64,000 bases of DNA from Capilliphycus robustus (GCF_034932365.1 NZ_JAYGHR010000005.1:99328-163327), one strand, 5' to 3'; positions 26,512 through 36,585 are shown, counted from the stretch's first letter. The notes: a model not told the origin generated them from the sequence alone. Program-made: numbers and translations.

Positions 26512-29500
26512 CTACTTTTGTTTGATCACAACAACGGTCATATCATCAAAAACTTGTTGCTGACCAATATATTGCTGAACATCTGTCACAATGGCTTGTC
26601 GAATGTGTTCAGCAGAGTTTTGATGGTTTTTGAAAATCACTTCACATAACCGTTCTAAACCATATTGATCACTCTCAATATTTTCTGCTTCGGTAATTCC
26701 ATCCGTATATAAAACAATCACATCTCCCGGATTTAAAGAAATTGTTTGTTGAGCAATAAATTCAGAAACATCTGCATCTAACCCAATGGGAAAACCTAAA
26801 TCAACGGTATCAATTCGTTCAACTTCACCATTAACTCTCACTACAATAACTTCTTCATGTTGACCACTTAATTGAATCGAACGATTGGTATAATCAAGCA
26901 GTGCTAACGTCATATTTTTACTGGAACTCATACGCTGAATATTGCCATACAAAGTGCGATTGAGAATATCTAAAAATTTCACCGGATCAGTTTCCGAACT
27001 TTCCTGTAAGGTTCGCACGGCTGTTTGTGCCATGATCATCAATAAACCGCTTTCTAATCCATGTCCGGTTACATCTCCGATGCCAATTTTTACCTGATTA
27101 TTGTATTGTAAAACGTCATAATAATCTCCGCCTATTACATCAGCAGGTTGAATAAAACTGGCAATTTCTAAGTCTTTGATTGAGGCTAATTCTAAAGACT
27201 TTGGTAAAACCATTTTTTGTAATTTTTGAATCACTTCTATTTCCGCCGATAAACGCAAATTTTCGGCTCTTAAACGACACATATTAATCTGATTGGCAAT
27301 CCGCGCCAGAAGTTCATCTTTAGAAAAAGGTTTTGTCAGATAATCATTCGCCCCGACATTCAAACCGATAACAATATCTTGAACTTGGGTTTTTGCCGTG
27401 AGTAAAATAATCGGTACTTCAGTGGTCGGAAAACGTTCTCTAATTTTTTGAGTGACTTGATAACCTGTCATTTTAGGCATCATCACATCCAATAAAATAA
27501 TATCAGGTTTATATCCTTCCTGAATCAAAGCTAAAGCTTCTTCACCATGACTCGCTTGAGTAATAGCATAATGATGTAGGGAAAGTATATTCACCAAAAC
27601 TTGTAAATTAATCGGTTCATCATCTACAATTAAAACCGATATATTGGAATTTTTATTGTCAATATTAATTGATTTTGTTAATTCAATCTCAGGCTTCAAG
27701 GATTGATTTACTTTGTTTTCAGGTTCTAGCTTCATGCTAGATTTAGGTAATATTTCTGACTTGACTCCTGTCGAAATCGGTAACGTAAAAGAAAATATTG
27801 AACCTTCATTGACACGGGAAGAAACACTAATTTTCCCTCCATGTAATTCTACCAATTGCTTGGTAATCGCTAAACCTAATCCTGTCCCCCCATATTCCCG
27901 ATCTGTTGTCCCTTCCGCTTGTTCAAACGACTCAAAAATCCGTTCAAACTTATCTTCTGAAATCCCAATCCCCGTATCCGAAACAATCACTTTTACAAAC
28001 TTATTATCTCCTTCTAAATCAACCGCTTCAGCTAAGACTTCTACTTGACCCGCAGGTGTAAATTTTATCGCATTTCCAACTAAATTATGTAAAATCTGTT
28101 CGAGACGATTTTCATCCGCTTGTACAAGAGGAAGATCCGCAGAAACTGAATTCATCAATTGTAAATTCTTCTTCCCGACAATCGGTTTACTCAGAGTAAT
28201 AACCAAGTCTGTAATTGCGCGTAAATCAACCGCTTTCAGTTGTAAATCTAGATTTTGGTGGCGAAGTTTAGAAAAATCTAACAGATCATTGACTAAACTC
28301 GACAAACGACGACCACTAGAAACAATCATCGTTAAATTAAAGTTTGTCTGTTGTGAAAGTTCACCCGTTGCACCCTCAATTAAAGACTCAGCAATCCCAA
28401 TAATTCCATTCAGAGGTGTTCGCAATTCGTGAGAAGTATTTGCTAAAAATTCATCTTTGAGTTGATCAAGACGTTGGAGATTATTATTGGCTTGTTCGAG
28501 AGCTTCTTCCCGTTCTATTAACGTAATTGTTGCCAATTCAACCGCTTTTTTCAAACGAGTTGGCGCACTCACTAAAACAAACACTAACCCCCCCGCTAAT
28601 ATTGCGGTAACACTTCCACCGAACCCTAGCCAACCGGATAACGGAGAATCAGTTATCCATCCCTTCTTAGGAACGGCTGCTAACTCCCAAGAACCATTCG
28701 GTAAAGTAATAGAAGATAGAACGGGATTTTGTTGGAAAATTGCCCGATCTCCGAAAAAAACTTCTCCTTGTTCACCGAGTCCATCTTTCCCGCGAATCGC
28801 ATATTTTATAGATGATTTTTTTTCTAAGAGTCCCGCTTCTTTAAAGAGCGTATCTTGATCAAGAATAATCCCTGTTAATCCCCAATAAGAGCCACTTTCT
28901 GGCGCTTGATTGGCTGGGGTGAGAAAAATCGGAGTTCGCGCAATAAACGCAACACCCCCTTCTACCAAACAAGACTGTTGATTATTCTCAGAATTGTTAG
29001 TAGGAATGCGGCGAGCATCTGGGGGACAAATATCAGAAATTTGGGTCATTCCGACGAGGTTGACGGGTCCTGCAACAATCGTTTGACGATTTTCGATAGC
29101 ACGTTCAATGGCTTCTCGTTCTTCGGGGATAGACATCGGACTAAAGCCAACAGCAGCTTCATTTCCTTGGAGGGGATAAATGTGGCTAACGGTATTGTCT
29201 TTGTATAGTACAACACTGCGAATCCCTAGCTGTTCGGCAATAATCACTTGAGTTAAGCGTTCAAAGGTTTTTTGGTCAAGGTTGGGGTTAACGGTAGAAA
29301 CATAGGCGACTAATCCCCGAGTCAGAAATAATCGCTGATTCAGGGCTTTTTCAAGGTTGGCTCTGACGGTACTAAGTTGCGCTAGGACTTTGGCTCGATT
29401 TTGTTGCTCAAACCGTTCTCGTTCAGTATGTTCTACCCATCCGACTGTCGCCAAAATAGCAATTCCGGTGAGGAAAGCAGCGAGGGTTGCTTTGGTATGA

Positions 29501-29526
29501 TCGCGATGGAGGGGATGCTTGAACAT
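26512..29526 (-). CDS. CHASE-histidine kinase-REC-PP2C phosphatase hybrid
   Basis: A 1004-residue membrane sensor. First transmembrane helix about 13-31, an extracytoplasmic CHASE sensor (about 75-230, LGIRSVVLYKD and GPVNLVGMTQ), second helix about 297-320, HisKA with NTSHELRTPLNG, HATPase (DTGIGIS, GTGLGLAITK), receiver (VDDEPINLQVL, ILLDVMMPKMTG), and a C-terminal SpoIIE/PP2C serine phosphatase (GGDYYDV, GDVTGHGLESGLL, VLYTDGITEAEN). The phosphatase output suggests control of an anti-sigma/antagonist pathway by ser/thr dephosphorylation. No such partner is adjacent. All active-site motifs look intact. Confidence 0.93.
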   Translation of the reverse strand: MFKHPLHRDHTKATLAAFLTGIAILATVGWVEHTERERFEQQNRAKVLAQLSTVRANLEKALNQRLFLTRGLVAYVSTVNPNLDQKTFERLTQVIIAEQLGIRSVVLYKDNTVSHIYPLQGNEAAVGFSPMSIPEEREAIERAIENRQTIVAGPVNLVGMTQISDICPPDARRIPTNNSENNQQSCLVEGGVAFIARTPIFLTPANQAPESGSYWGLTGIILDQDTLFKEAGLLEKKSSIKYAIRGKDGLGEQGEVFFGDRAIFQQNPVLSSITLPNGSWELAAVPKKGWITDSPLSGWLGFGGSVTAILAGGLVFVLVSAPTRLKKAVELATITLIEREEALEQANNNLQRLDQLKDEFLANTSHELRTPLNGIIGIAESLIEGATGELSQQTNFNLTMIVSSGRRLSSLVNDLLDFSKLRHQNLDLQLKAVDLRAITDLVITLSKPIVGKKNLQLMNSVSADLPLVQADENRLEQILHNLVGNAIKFTPAGQVEVLAEAVDLEGDNKFVKVIVSDTGIGISEDKFERIFESFEQAEGTTDREYGGTGLGLAITKQLVELHGGKISVSSRVNEGSIFSFTLPISTGVKSEILPKSSMKLEPENKVNQSLKPEIELTKSINIDNKNSNISVLIVDDEPINLQVLVNILSLHHYAITQASHGEEALALIQEGYKPDIILLDVMMPKMTGYQVTQKIRERFPTTEVPIILLTAKTQVQDIVIGLNVGANDYLTKPFSKDELLARIANQINMCRLRAENLRLSAEIEVIQKLQKMVLPKSLELASIKDLEIASFIQPADVIGGDYYDVLQYNNQVKIGIGDVTGHGLESGLLMIMAQTAVRTLQESSETDPVKFLDILNRTLYGNIQRMSSSKNMTLALLDYTNRSIQLSGQHEEVIVVRVNGEVERIDTVDLGFPIGLDADVSEFIAQQTISLNPGDVIVLYTDGITEAENIESDQYGLERLCEVIFKNHQNSAEHIRQAIVTDVQQYIGQQQVFDDMTVVVIKQK

Positions 29527-29676
29527 AGGAAAGTGCTAATCAATCAGATGCCGTTGAAAACTGAAATCGATACAATCCACTTATGTTTAATTATCGTCAA
29601 ACCGACCCGATCTGGAATATTTTTGATACACAATTGAGCAGAAGATTCATTCAATAGGTCACTCCCCTGCTAACCA

Positions 29677-30144
29677 TCACTCCGCCTCTAAGGGTACTGC
29701 GACCGTAATCTTTGATTCGGTCGTAGAGGAATTAGAGGACGGGGTGTTTTGGGTTTCGCAGATATACTTCTTCACAGTTTCAAGATTTGCGCCACCAGTA
29801 GAAGATACAAAATAACCAATCTTCCAGAACACTTTCTTGTAAAAGTAACAGTCACAATGTTGTGAGAATTCTTTTCTAATTGCTCGACTGGTAATAGTTT
29901 TTAGGTTGTTAGCAAACGAACTGATCTTTACTTTGGGGTTGATATCAATAAGCAGATGGATGTGGTCAGGCTCTCCGTTAAATTCTCTGAGTTCACAATC
30001 CCACTTCTGGCATAAGTCTCGGCTGATTTCCTCAAGTCTTCTGAGAATTTCACTGTTGATGACTTTTTTCCGGTACTTGGTGACTAAAACTAAATGAATC
30101 GAGAGGTCATAAACTGTTCCTCCGCTTAACTTGCGTATTGGCAT
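29677..30144 (-). CDS. tnpA: IS200/IS605-family transposase TnpA (Y1 HUH)
   Basis: A 155-residue single-strand transposase. The HUH motif is DHIHLL (H61, H63) and the nucleophilic tyrosine is Y127 in LETVKKYICETQ. Both are intact, so the enzyme looks active. The C-terminal codons contain the left subterminal hairpin of the element. It diverges from tnpB with 58 bases between the starts. Confidence 0.93.
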   Translation of the reverse strand: MPIRKLSGGTVYDLSIHLVLVTKYRKKVINSEILRRLEEISRDLCQKWDCELREFNGEPDHIHLLIDINPKVKISSFANNLKTITSRAIRKEFSQHCDCYFYKKVFWKIGYFVSSTGGANLETVKKYICETQNTPSSNSSTTESKITVAVPLEAE

Positions 30145-30202
30145 GACTGTATGCTATCATCTCAAACAGTCCTATCCTAGCAGGCTTCTTTGTTACAGGT
30201 CA

Positions 30203-31645
30203 ATGCAGACAGCTTATCGGTTCAAGATACAGCCGCATAGAGAGCAAAAAGCAATGCTGTTAGATTGGCAGCACAAAATCGGCTCTCTATATAATCTGTG
30301 TCTGAGAGATCGAATTGATAGTTACTACCAGACAAAAATACTGGGTAATTACTGTGATTTAAAAACCCAAGCCTCAGCTTGTCCATTAACTTGTTCAGTT
30401 AATAAGTCAGCATCGTTAGGAAATCCCTGGAAAACTGAAAATCAGAGTTGTAGACGTTCAAACAAAAAGTTCAATCCTAGACGGACAGCTTACGAAATGT
30501 ACTCTTCTCTGGCTACTGAGTGGAGACAGACAAAGCCCTGGTATTCTACTGTCAGTTCTGATGTTCTCCAACAGTCTTTGAGGCATTTAGACAAGGCTTT
30601 TATAGGCTTTTTTAAACACGGTAGAGGTTTTCCCCAGTTCAAACGTCACTATGATGTCGGGATAGAATTTAAACCAAAAACAGTCAGAATAACGGGTAAC
30701 AGAATCACCTTTCCTGTTTTAGGACAAATGAAGTTTTTTCTGTCCCGTGAAATTCCCGAAACTTGGGAAGTAAGAACTGTCACTCTCAAAAAAGAGGTTG
30801 ACGGTTGGTACGCCTCAATTCTTTTAAGAGATGAGACTGTACCTGATTTTCCGGTAAAGACTGAACAAGAAATCAAGACCTGTATTGGTGTTGATGTTGG
30901 AATCAAGAAACTGGCATCTCTAAGTAACGGTGAACTAATCGCTAACCCTCGTTTTGATAAGCAGTCCGAACGAAGATTGAGAATTAGGCAGAGACGTTTA
31001 AACCGTAAGAAAAAAGGCTCTAATAATAGAAAAAAGGCTGCTAACCGAGTAGCTAGAGTTCACCAGAGGAGCCGTAGACAAAGACAGGATTATCAGTGGA
31101 AAGTAGCCAAACAGATTGCTGAGTCTGCTGATTTGATTGTGTTTGAGGACTTAAATGTTAAGGGAATGAAAGCTAGATGCAAACCTAAGTGGAATGAGGA
31201 AAAACAACGATATCTCCGAAACAATCAATCAGCTAAATCTCAACTGAATCAAGGGATATCAGACGCTTCCTGGTATTCTCTTCAACTCAAAACCAAGTAT
31301 CAAGCGAGATCCTTAGGCAACTGGATAACTGAGATTAACCCCAGAAAGACTTCTCAAGAATGTTCTCAATGCGGTTATGTCAGCCCCAAAAATCGTGATG
31401 GTGAAAAGTTTGTGTGTGAATCATGCGGTCATCACGAAGATGCAGATATTGATGCGGCAATTGTAATCGGAAATCGTGGAATTAAACTTTTAAAACTTGG
31501 TTCAACCAAGCTACTGGTGGTCAGCCAGAAAGTCACGCCCAAGTCTGAATCAACAGGCTCTCGCAAGGGGAATAAATCACTACTGTTGGGTGGTGAGTCT
31601 GGGAATCCGCGCACAAGTCAAATCGGTACAGTTATCGTTGTTTGA
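30203..31645 (+). CDS. tnpB: TnpB, RNA-guided RuvC-type nuclease of IS605 element
   Basis: A 480-residue TnpB. Start chosen at MQTAYRFKIQPHREQ, the conserved TnpB N-terminus; an open frame extends 24 codons further upstream. RuvC aspartate in CIGVDVGIKKLASL, glutamate in LIVFEDLNVKGM, a zinc ribbon CSQCG...CESCG, and the final aspartate in DADIDAAIVIGNRG. All catalytic positions are present. Family knowledge: TnpB is guided by an omegaRNA transcribed from the 3' end of the gene and the right end. Length is somewhat above the usual 370-420, due to an insertion near residues 40-80. Confidence 0.93.
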   Translation: MQTAYRFKIQPHREQKAMLLDWQHKIGSLYNLCLRDRIDSYYQTKILGNYCDLKTQASACPLTCSVNKSASLGNPWKTENQSCRRSNKKFNPRRTAYEMYSSLATEWRQTKPWYSTVSSDVLQQSLRHLDKAFIGFFKHGRGFPQFKRHYDVGIEFKPKTVRITGNRITFPVLGQMKFFLSREIPETWEVRTVTLKKEVDGWYASILLRDETVPDFPVKTEQEIKTCIGVDVGIKKLASLSNGELIANPRFDKQSERRLRIRQRRLNRKKKGSNNRKKAANRVARVHQRSRRQRQDYQWKVAKQIAESADLIVFEDLNVKGMKARCKPKWNEEKQRYLRNNQSAKSQLNQGISDASWYSLQLKTKYQARSLGNWITEINPRKTSQECSQCGYVSPKNRDGEKFVCESCGHHEDADIDAAIVIGNRGIKLLKLGSTKLLVVSQKVTPKSESTGSRKGNKSLLLGGESGNPRTSQIGTVIVV

Positions 31646-31730
31646 TTTGTTGGAATGGAACAGTGGGTAACTACTGTCAGAATCTAAGACCGTAATTTAA
31701 AATTCGGTCTTAGAGGTTCAATCTTGAGAA
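31646..31730 (+). ncRNA. probable omegaRNA region / right end of IS605 element
   Basis: The 85 bases after tnpB end in the hairpin 31684-31713. In IS605 elements the guide RNA scaffold overlaps the 3' end of tnpB and this right end, and the guide starts just outside it. Placement is by family analogy, with no RNA evidence. Confidence 0.4.
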
Positions 31731-31886
31731 TATTGCTATTTTTCATCTAAAATGCACAAAAACAAGTATTTGTCAATCTATAAAATTAACAAATTGATTG
31801 ACAGACTCAGATTCACAACCGGGAAAAGTAAGCTTCTTGCAGACCAGTGTTAATATCGATTTATCACTTGTATCCTTGAATCAACG

Positions 31887-33035
31887 GTGACACTATCGAC
31901 TGATCCAATGACTTTGGCAACAACGCTTGCAAATCGGTGGCGTTCCCAACTCCAGAACGACTACCCAAACCACAGTAGCAGCACAAGCGAAAGTATTATA
32001 CAGTGGTTGCTAGGGTCAAATTTGGCGGCGTTGGAAAGCTTTACACCCACTGAACAATCAGCCTTTGAACAAGGGGTAAACTTTCGCTATCGTGTCTTGC
32101 AACAACGCTATCTAGACGTTTCCCCTGAACAAGCCTATCGCAACTTGATGAAGCGATTGGGGAGTTTAGTCATTTTACGTCAGAAAATTCAGGCTTGGGT
32201 GGCGACCAGTCGAGATCGTCAGCGAAATGTGGTCGATGTCTTACAAGAAGTGATCCAAGAAATGCTGAATAGCGATCGCTACCTACAGCAGCAACTTCAA
32301 TGGATCGCGGAATGTACAACGGATTCTCGCTTGCGAAATGCTCTGTTACTCGCGAGTTTGGAAGAATACTGTCTGCGACCGATTCGCAATCAACCTCTAT
32401 TAGTTTATCGCTTTGTTAACTATTTGCGTCGTTCTCAACGGGGGGGATTAACCCAAGTTCCGACAGGTGAGTGGGTGCGACAAGTCTCAGAGGAGATGAT
32501 TTCTGATGAAACCGAAGAAAGAATTAGTTTGCTTGATGAACAAGCTGTTGCTCAATACGAAGATAGCCAACAACTCGAAGAACAGCAAATTCAACGTTTA
32601 ACGGTACAAGCCGAGTTTGAAACCTACCTCAGAGAAAAAGTAGATCCGATTGCCGCTCAATGGTTACAATTGTATTTGAAAGGAGAGTCTCAAGAAGCGA
32701 TCGCCCAGGCGTTGAATCTGCCAATTAAGCAAGTCTATCGTTTACGAGAGAAAGTCAGCTATCATGCTGTTCGGAATTTTGCCTTAAAACACGCACCTGA
32801 GTTAGTTAACGGTTGGTTAGGAACGTCTTTGTCAGAAAACCGTCTAGGCTTAACCCCCAGTCAATGGGAAGAGTATTGGCATAGTCTGACTCCGATACAA
32901 CGTCAACTGATAGAAGATTTGATAGCAGGTCAAACCATTGAAGCGATCGGCAAACGTCTCAACTTAAAAACGACTCAAGTTCTCAGTGAATGGACAAAGC
33001 TTTACTTGAATGCTCAAGCGATTCGCAATCGATAA
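31887..33035 (+). CDS. HetZ-related protein
   Basis: A 382-residue helical protein that resembles the HetZ family of filamentous cyanobacteria. HetZ itself acts early in heterocyst differentiation, but relatives occur in non-heterocystous filaments. It has two helix-turn-helix-like segments near the C-terminus: SQEAIAQALNLPIKQVYRLREKV (about 270-295) and IEAIGKRLNLKTTQVLSEW (about 351-370), which suggests DNA binding. Start is GTG at 31887; ATG at 31908 is equally plausible, as neither has a strong ribosome site. The family assignment is from memory and needs a profile search. Confidence 0.6.
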   Translation: MTLSTDPMTLATTLANRWRSQLQNDYPNHSSSTSESIIQWLLGSNLAALESFTPTEQSAFEQGVNFRYRVLQQRYLDVSPEQAYRNLMKRLGSLVILRQKIQAWVATSRDRQRNVVDVLQEVIQEMLNSDRYLQQQLQWIAECTTDSRLRNALLLASLEEYCLRPIRNQPLLVYRFVNYLRRSQRGGLTQVPTGEWVRQVSEEMISDETEERISLLDEQAVAQYEDSQQLEEQQIQRLTVQAEFETYLREKVDPIAAQWLQLYLKGESQEAIAQALNLPIKQVYRLREKVSYHAVRNFALKHAPELVNGWLGTSLSENRLGLTPSQWEEYWHSLTPIQRQLIEDLIAGQTIEAIGKRLNLKTTQVLSEWTKLYLNAQAIRNR

Positions 33036-33529
33036 ATGCTGCGGTCAATGATAACAATGAATGTCTTTTGAACAGGAGATGAAGTTGAAAAATTCAGTTC
33101 TTCAAAGTGTTTCTATTAAAGCAATTGAGCCTAGAGTTAAAAGCCTGGGGAAGAAAGATCAAACTTGAGGAGTTGACAGATCCGATCAAATATCCTACTC
33201 TAAGCGTAGAACTTGAGTTGAGACTGTAGAACGGTAGAGTTTTGTTGATATAAATACTCAAAGTCAAGCCACATCTATTATCCAAGAAATCTGGAGGAAA
33301 AAAGCAAATCGATGAGTCGATCAATGTTAGCCTCTGTAAAGAATTGGAAATAAATATTGCGAAACCCCAAAATGATTTGACTGATTGCTGCTGATCTACT
33401 TAAAGAGCATATAAAATCTAAGTATACTGAACCATAACAAGATTCTTTGATAAGTACAAGTAAGGGTTTTTCGTCTACTTCTAAATTCTTAATAAGTTCA
33501 AATTTGAATTAATGGTCATCCTATAGCAT
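33036..33529. other. intergenic region without a supported gene
   Basis: About 490 bases before the WecG-type gene. A minus frame at 33094-33324 has no protein-like features. No repeat or hairpin of note was seen. It may hold a long leader for the downstream gene. Confidence 0.4.
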
Positions 33530-34753
33530 ATGTATTTACCTAGTAAAAGAGTATTGAGTTCGGCGATTACAGCACTGCGGTTTGAAGACCAGATGGAAAC
33601 GATTCTCCACTGGGCAAGTCGCCATGAGAGTCGTATGGTGTGCGTGGCGAACGTTCACATGGTCATGGAAGCCTATTGGCAGCCTAAATTTGCTCAAATT
33701 CTACACAACGCCGATCTCGTCACACCCGATGGAATGCCCTTAGTGTGGATGTTAAAGAAAATGGGCGTTCCTCAAGATAGGGTGGCGGGAATGGATATTT
33801 TATTAAGATTATGTCAGTCAGCCCCTTCATACTATGTTAGCGTTTTTTTCTTGGGATCGGAAACTCAAATTTTACAGAATATTGAAAATAGACTGATTCA
33901 AGACTTTCCTAAGTTGCAAGTCGCTGGGTTACGTTCTTTACCCTTTAGACCCCTCAACCCGGCTGAAGATGAAGCTGTTATTCAAGAGATTAATGATAGT
34001 GGTGCTGGAATTGTCTTTGTGTCTCTCGGATGTCCTAAACAAGAGCGGTTCATGGCTCAACATCGGGGAAAAATTAAAGCCGTAATGATTGGAGTGGGAG
34101 CCGTTTTTCTGATCTATGCCGGACTGCTGACTCGCGCACCCATCTGGGTTCGAGAAGCCGGCTTAGAATGGTTCTACCGTTTGGTACAAGAACCGACTCG
34201 GCTTTGGGAGCGTTATACTCAGACTATCCCTCCTTTCGTTTGGTTAGCCGTCAAACAATTGCTGACAGAATCTCAACAGGATCAACTCTATTCCCGACTT
34301 CCCCTGTATCGACCCGTCGGCGAAATGTTATTAGAAGCAGGCCTACTTTCTAACGAACAAGTTTCTACTATCTTACAGGCTCAGGCAGAAGACCCGAAAC
34401 GGCGCTTTGGAGAAATTCAAGCTCAACAAGGGTGGTTGAAACCGGAAACCGTAGACTTTTTTGCTGAAGAAATTCCTCGTTTAGCAATAGAAAAGCAAAA
34501 AAAACCCATCGGTTATTACTTAAAATCTGCCGCTCTCCTCAATGATGATCAAATTGACATCATCCTTAGAGAACAGCAGAATAATCGTTTACGATTTGGA
34601 GAAATAGCCGTTCAAGCCGGATGGATAAAACCAGCCACGATTAATCTCTTACTTGAATATATGGAGCCTCGATACCTCCCACAAGAGGATTATCATTATC
34701 ACCTCACAGCCGAACCCGAGACTCCCCAAAAATCCCCTATTCACGGTGGCTAA
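33530..34753 (+). CDS. WecG/TagA/CpsF glycosyltransferase with duplicated C-terminal module
   Basis: A 407-residue protein. Residues about 1-235 are a WecG/TagA-type (GT26) glycosyltransferase: VTPDGMPLVWMLK, RVAGMDILLRL, VFFLGS and VFVSLGCPKQERFM are the classic motifs, and such enzymes add an N-acetyl-hexosamine-type sugar to lipid-linked precursors for surface polysaccharide. Residues about 255-390 hold two related modules of about 55-60 residues (LLEAGLLSNEQVSTILQAQ...RFGEIQAQQGWLKPETVDFF and SAALLNDDQIDIILREQ...RFGEIAVQAGWIKPATINLL). They resemble the N-terminal regulatory module of type II secretion ATPases. No polysaccharide operon adjoins. Confidence 0.88.
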   Translation: MYLPSKRVLSSAITALRFEDQMETILHWASRHESRMVCVANVHMVMEAYWQPKFAQILHNADLVTPDGMPLVWMLKKMGVPQDRVAGMDILLRLCQSAPSYYVSVFFLGSETQILQNIENRLIQDFPKLQVAGLRSLPFRPLNPAEDEAVIQEINDSGAGIVFVSLGCPKQERFMAQHRGKIKAVMIGVGAVFLIYAGLLTRAPIWVREAGLEWFYRLVQEPTRLWERYTQTIPPFVWLAVKQLLTESQQDQLYSRLPLYRPVGEMLLEAGLLSNEQVSTILQAQAEDPKRRFGEIQAQQGWLKPETVDFFAEEIPRLAIEKQKKPIGYYLKSAALLNDDQIDIILREQQNNRLRFGEIAVQAGWIKPATINLLLEYMEPRYLPQEDYHYHLTAEPETPQKSPIHGG

Positions 34754-34798
34754 AAGTAGCTCAAAATCTAGAGAGAGTTAGAGAAACCTGATTAAGTT

Positions 34799-34821
34799 GG
34801 GTTATCCTCTAACCCTCTTTT
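34799..34821 (+). terminator. intrinsic terminator
   Basis: GGGTTA-TCCTC-TAACCC followed by TCTTTT, located between the convergent glycosyltransferase and thioredoxin reductase genes. Confidence 0.7.
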
Positions 34822-34839
34822 CACTTTGATTTTGAACGG

Positions 34840-36204
34840 TTATAAGTTACTTTGAATTAGCTCCCGATACAAACTCTTGGGTTGAACACCTTGTAGGTTT
34901 TTGACCAGTTCTTTGTGCTTAAATAACTGAATCGTCGGCGTTCCATTCACTCCCGCATTTTGAGCAATTTCAGGATCTTGCTCAATATCAATCTCAACAA
35001 AGTGCATCTTACCCTCAAACTCATCAACCACCTTATCTAATATCGGCTTCAGACGGTGACAAGGCCCGCAGTTGGGAGAAACATATTTCACCATAATCAG
35101 GCGATCGCTCTGGTGGTACAACTTCCGCAGCGCATAACCCCCCAGATGACGAGTGGCTTGGGGGTCAAAGCTTTCCTCAGTATCGGCTACACTTTCTGAA
35201 GGGGTTTTTTCTTTGGCGGGTTCTGGGGTTTCGGCTTGCTTAAATTCCTGCACTAAGCCATTTGCAGATAACCACCGTTCTGCTAACATTGCCCCCATAC
35301 AACCACTTCCGGCGGCAGTAATTGCTTGACGGAACTCATGATCTTGAACATCTCCCACCGCATAAACCCCTTCTACAGAGGTTTCTACACTGCCATGTTG
35401 GGTGACAATATAACCCGTCTCGTCGAGTTCAATTTGTCCTTTGACAATTTGAGTATTAGGAGTGTGGCCGATCGCATAGAATAACCCACCCGCCGGGAGT
35501 TCGGTTTGTTCACCTGTTTGTCTATTAACTACCCGAACTCCTTCCATTTTGCCATTCCCGAACACATCGACGGCTTCTGTATTCCAGTGAACGGTGATTT
35601 TCGGATGTTCTAATACCCGTTGCTGCATAGCTTTACTGGCTCGGAGTTCATCTCGACGCACCAACAAATGAACGTGAGAGCCGTATTTCGTCAAATAAAC
35701 CGCTTCTTCTGCTGCCGTGTCGCCGCCCCCAATCACTGCGAGTTCAACCCCTTTGAAAATCGGACTCGCTCCATCACAAATCGCACAAGCCGATATTCCG
35801 TGACTCCAGAATTTCTGTTCACTGGGTAAATTTAACCGTTTGGCGGTGGCTCCTGTTGCCAATATAATCGTATGGGTTTTGACTTCTCGTTCGTCTGAAC
35901 GCACGGTAAACGGACGTTGACTCAGATCAACTTCGATCACGTCTTCGGTGTACAACTCGGCTCCCCAACGTTCCGCTTGAGCCTTCATTCTATCCATGAG
36001 TTGTGGCCCGGTGATCCCTTCTGGAAAGCCCGGAAAGTTCTCAACTTCGGTGGTGGTCATGAGTTGGCCGCCGGGAATTCCACCCATTTGATAACCTTCA
36101 AACAGCACAGGCTTGAGGTTGGCTCGTCCGGCATAGATGGCGGCTGTATAACCCGCAGGCCCCGAACCAATAATCACAACGTTTTCGACTGCTGGATTCG
36201 TCAT
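34840..36204 (-). CDS. NADPH-thioredoxin reductase/thioredoxin fusion (NTRC type)
   Basis: A 454-residue fusion. Residues 1 to about 310 are an FAD/NADPH thioredoxin reductase: IGSGPAGYTAAIYAGRA for FAD, AVIGGGDTAAEEAVYL for NADPH and the redox pair CAIC (SACAICDGA). A charged linker (about 312-345) leads to a thioredoxin domain with CGPC (SPNCGPCHRLKP). NTRC passes electrons from NADPH to 2-Cys peroxiredoxins and regulated chloroplast-type enzymes; this architecture is typical of plants and many cyanobacteria. All four cysteines are present. Confidence 0.96.
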   Translation of the reverse strand: MTNPAVENVVIIGSGPAGYTAAIYAGRANLKPVLFEGYQMGGIPGGQLMTTTEVENFPGFPEGITGPQLMDRMKAQAERWGAELYTEDVIEVDLSQRPFTVRSDEREVKTHTIILATGATAKRLNLPSEQKFWSHGISACAICDGASPIFKGVELAVIGGGDTAAEEAVYLTKYGSHVHLLVRRDELRASKAMQQRVLEHPKITVHWNTEAVDVFGNGKMEGVRVVNRQTGEQTELPAGGLFYAIGHTPNTQIVKGQIELDETGYIVTQHGSVETSVEGVYAVGDVQDHEFRQAITAAGSGCMGAMLAERWLSANGLVQEFKQAETPEPAKEKTPSESVADTEESFDPQATRHLGGYALRKLYHQSDRLIMVKYVSPNCGPCHRLKPILDKVVDEFEGKMHFVEIDIEQDPEIAQNAGVNGTPTIQLFKHKELVKNLQGVQPKSLYRELIQSNL

Positions 36205-36585
36205 TGCCCCTTATTTAAACTCATAACGACTTCGTTTAAGACTATTATAGCGAGTCTTTGGTAAGATTTCAAACGCTAAGACGTTGAGCCTCTGCCTAAG
36301 CGAAAGACAGTTCTAACGATTAGTCTACAATTAATATATCCCATCGCTTCAGTCGCTTTAAAATTGTTTTGGCACTCAGAAGTAAACGAACCGAATCAAA
36401 AAGTAACGAGAGCAAAACTTTATTCCTCGAAAAAATATTGACCGCCATGAAACAATCTGATAGTATTAATAGAATCAGCGACAGTCTCAATCTCAAAAGC
36501 CACTACACTCGAAAAAATTGCTAATCCCGTCAAAAGAATATCAGTTTTTGTTGTAAACTTTTACCGGAAACCACCAACCGACACA
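36205..36585. other. divergent intergenic region
   Basis: About 380 bases between the NTRC gene and a methyltransferase gene. It should hold both promoters. No repeat, hairpin or small frame could be supported. Confidence 0.4.

Larger units (their letters stand above)
29660..31725. mobile_element. IS200/IS605-family element with divergent tnpA and tnpB
   Basis: Two matching subterminal hairpins bracket tnpA and tnpB. Left: CGACCG-T-AATC-TTT-GATT-CGGTCG (29701-29724). Right: CTAAGACCG-T-AATT-TAA-AATT-CGGTCTTAG (31684-31713). Both have a bulged T, a 4-bp upper stem and a 3-base loop, as expected for hairpins read by a Y1 transposase, and both are followed by TAGAGG or AGAGG. The exact ends are not fixed, because IS605 elements have no terminal inverted repeat or target duplication; coordinates are approximate to about 20 bases. 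Confidence 0.85.

Noticed and set aside
33094..33324. 76-codon minus frame upstream of the WecG-type gene
   Set aside because: No start site, no conserved features and low-complexity composition.
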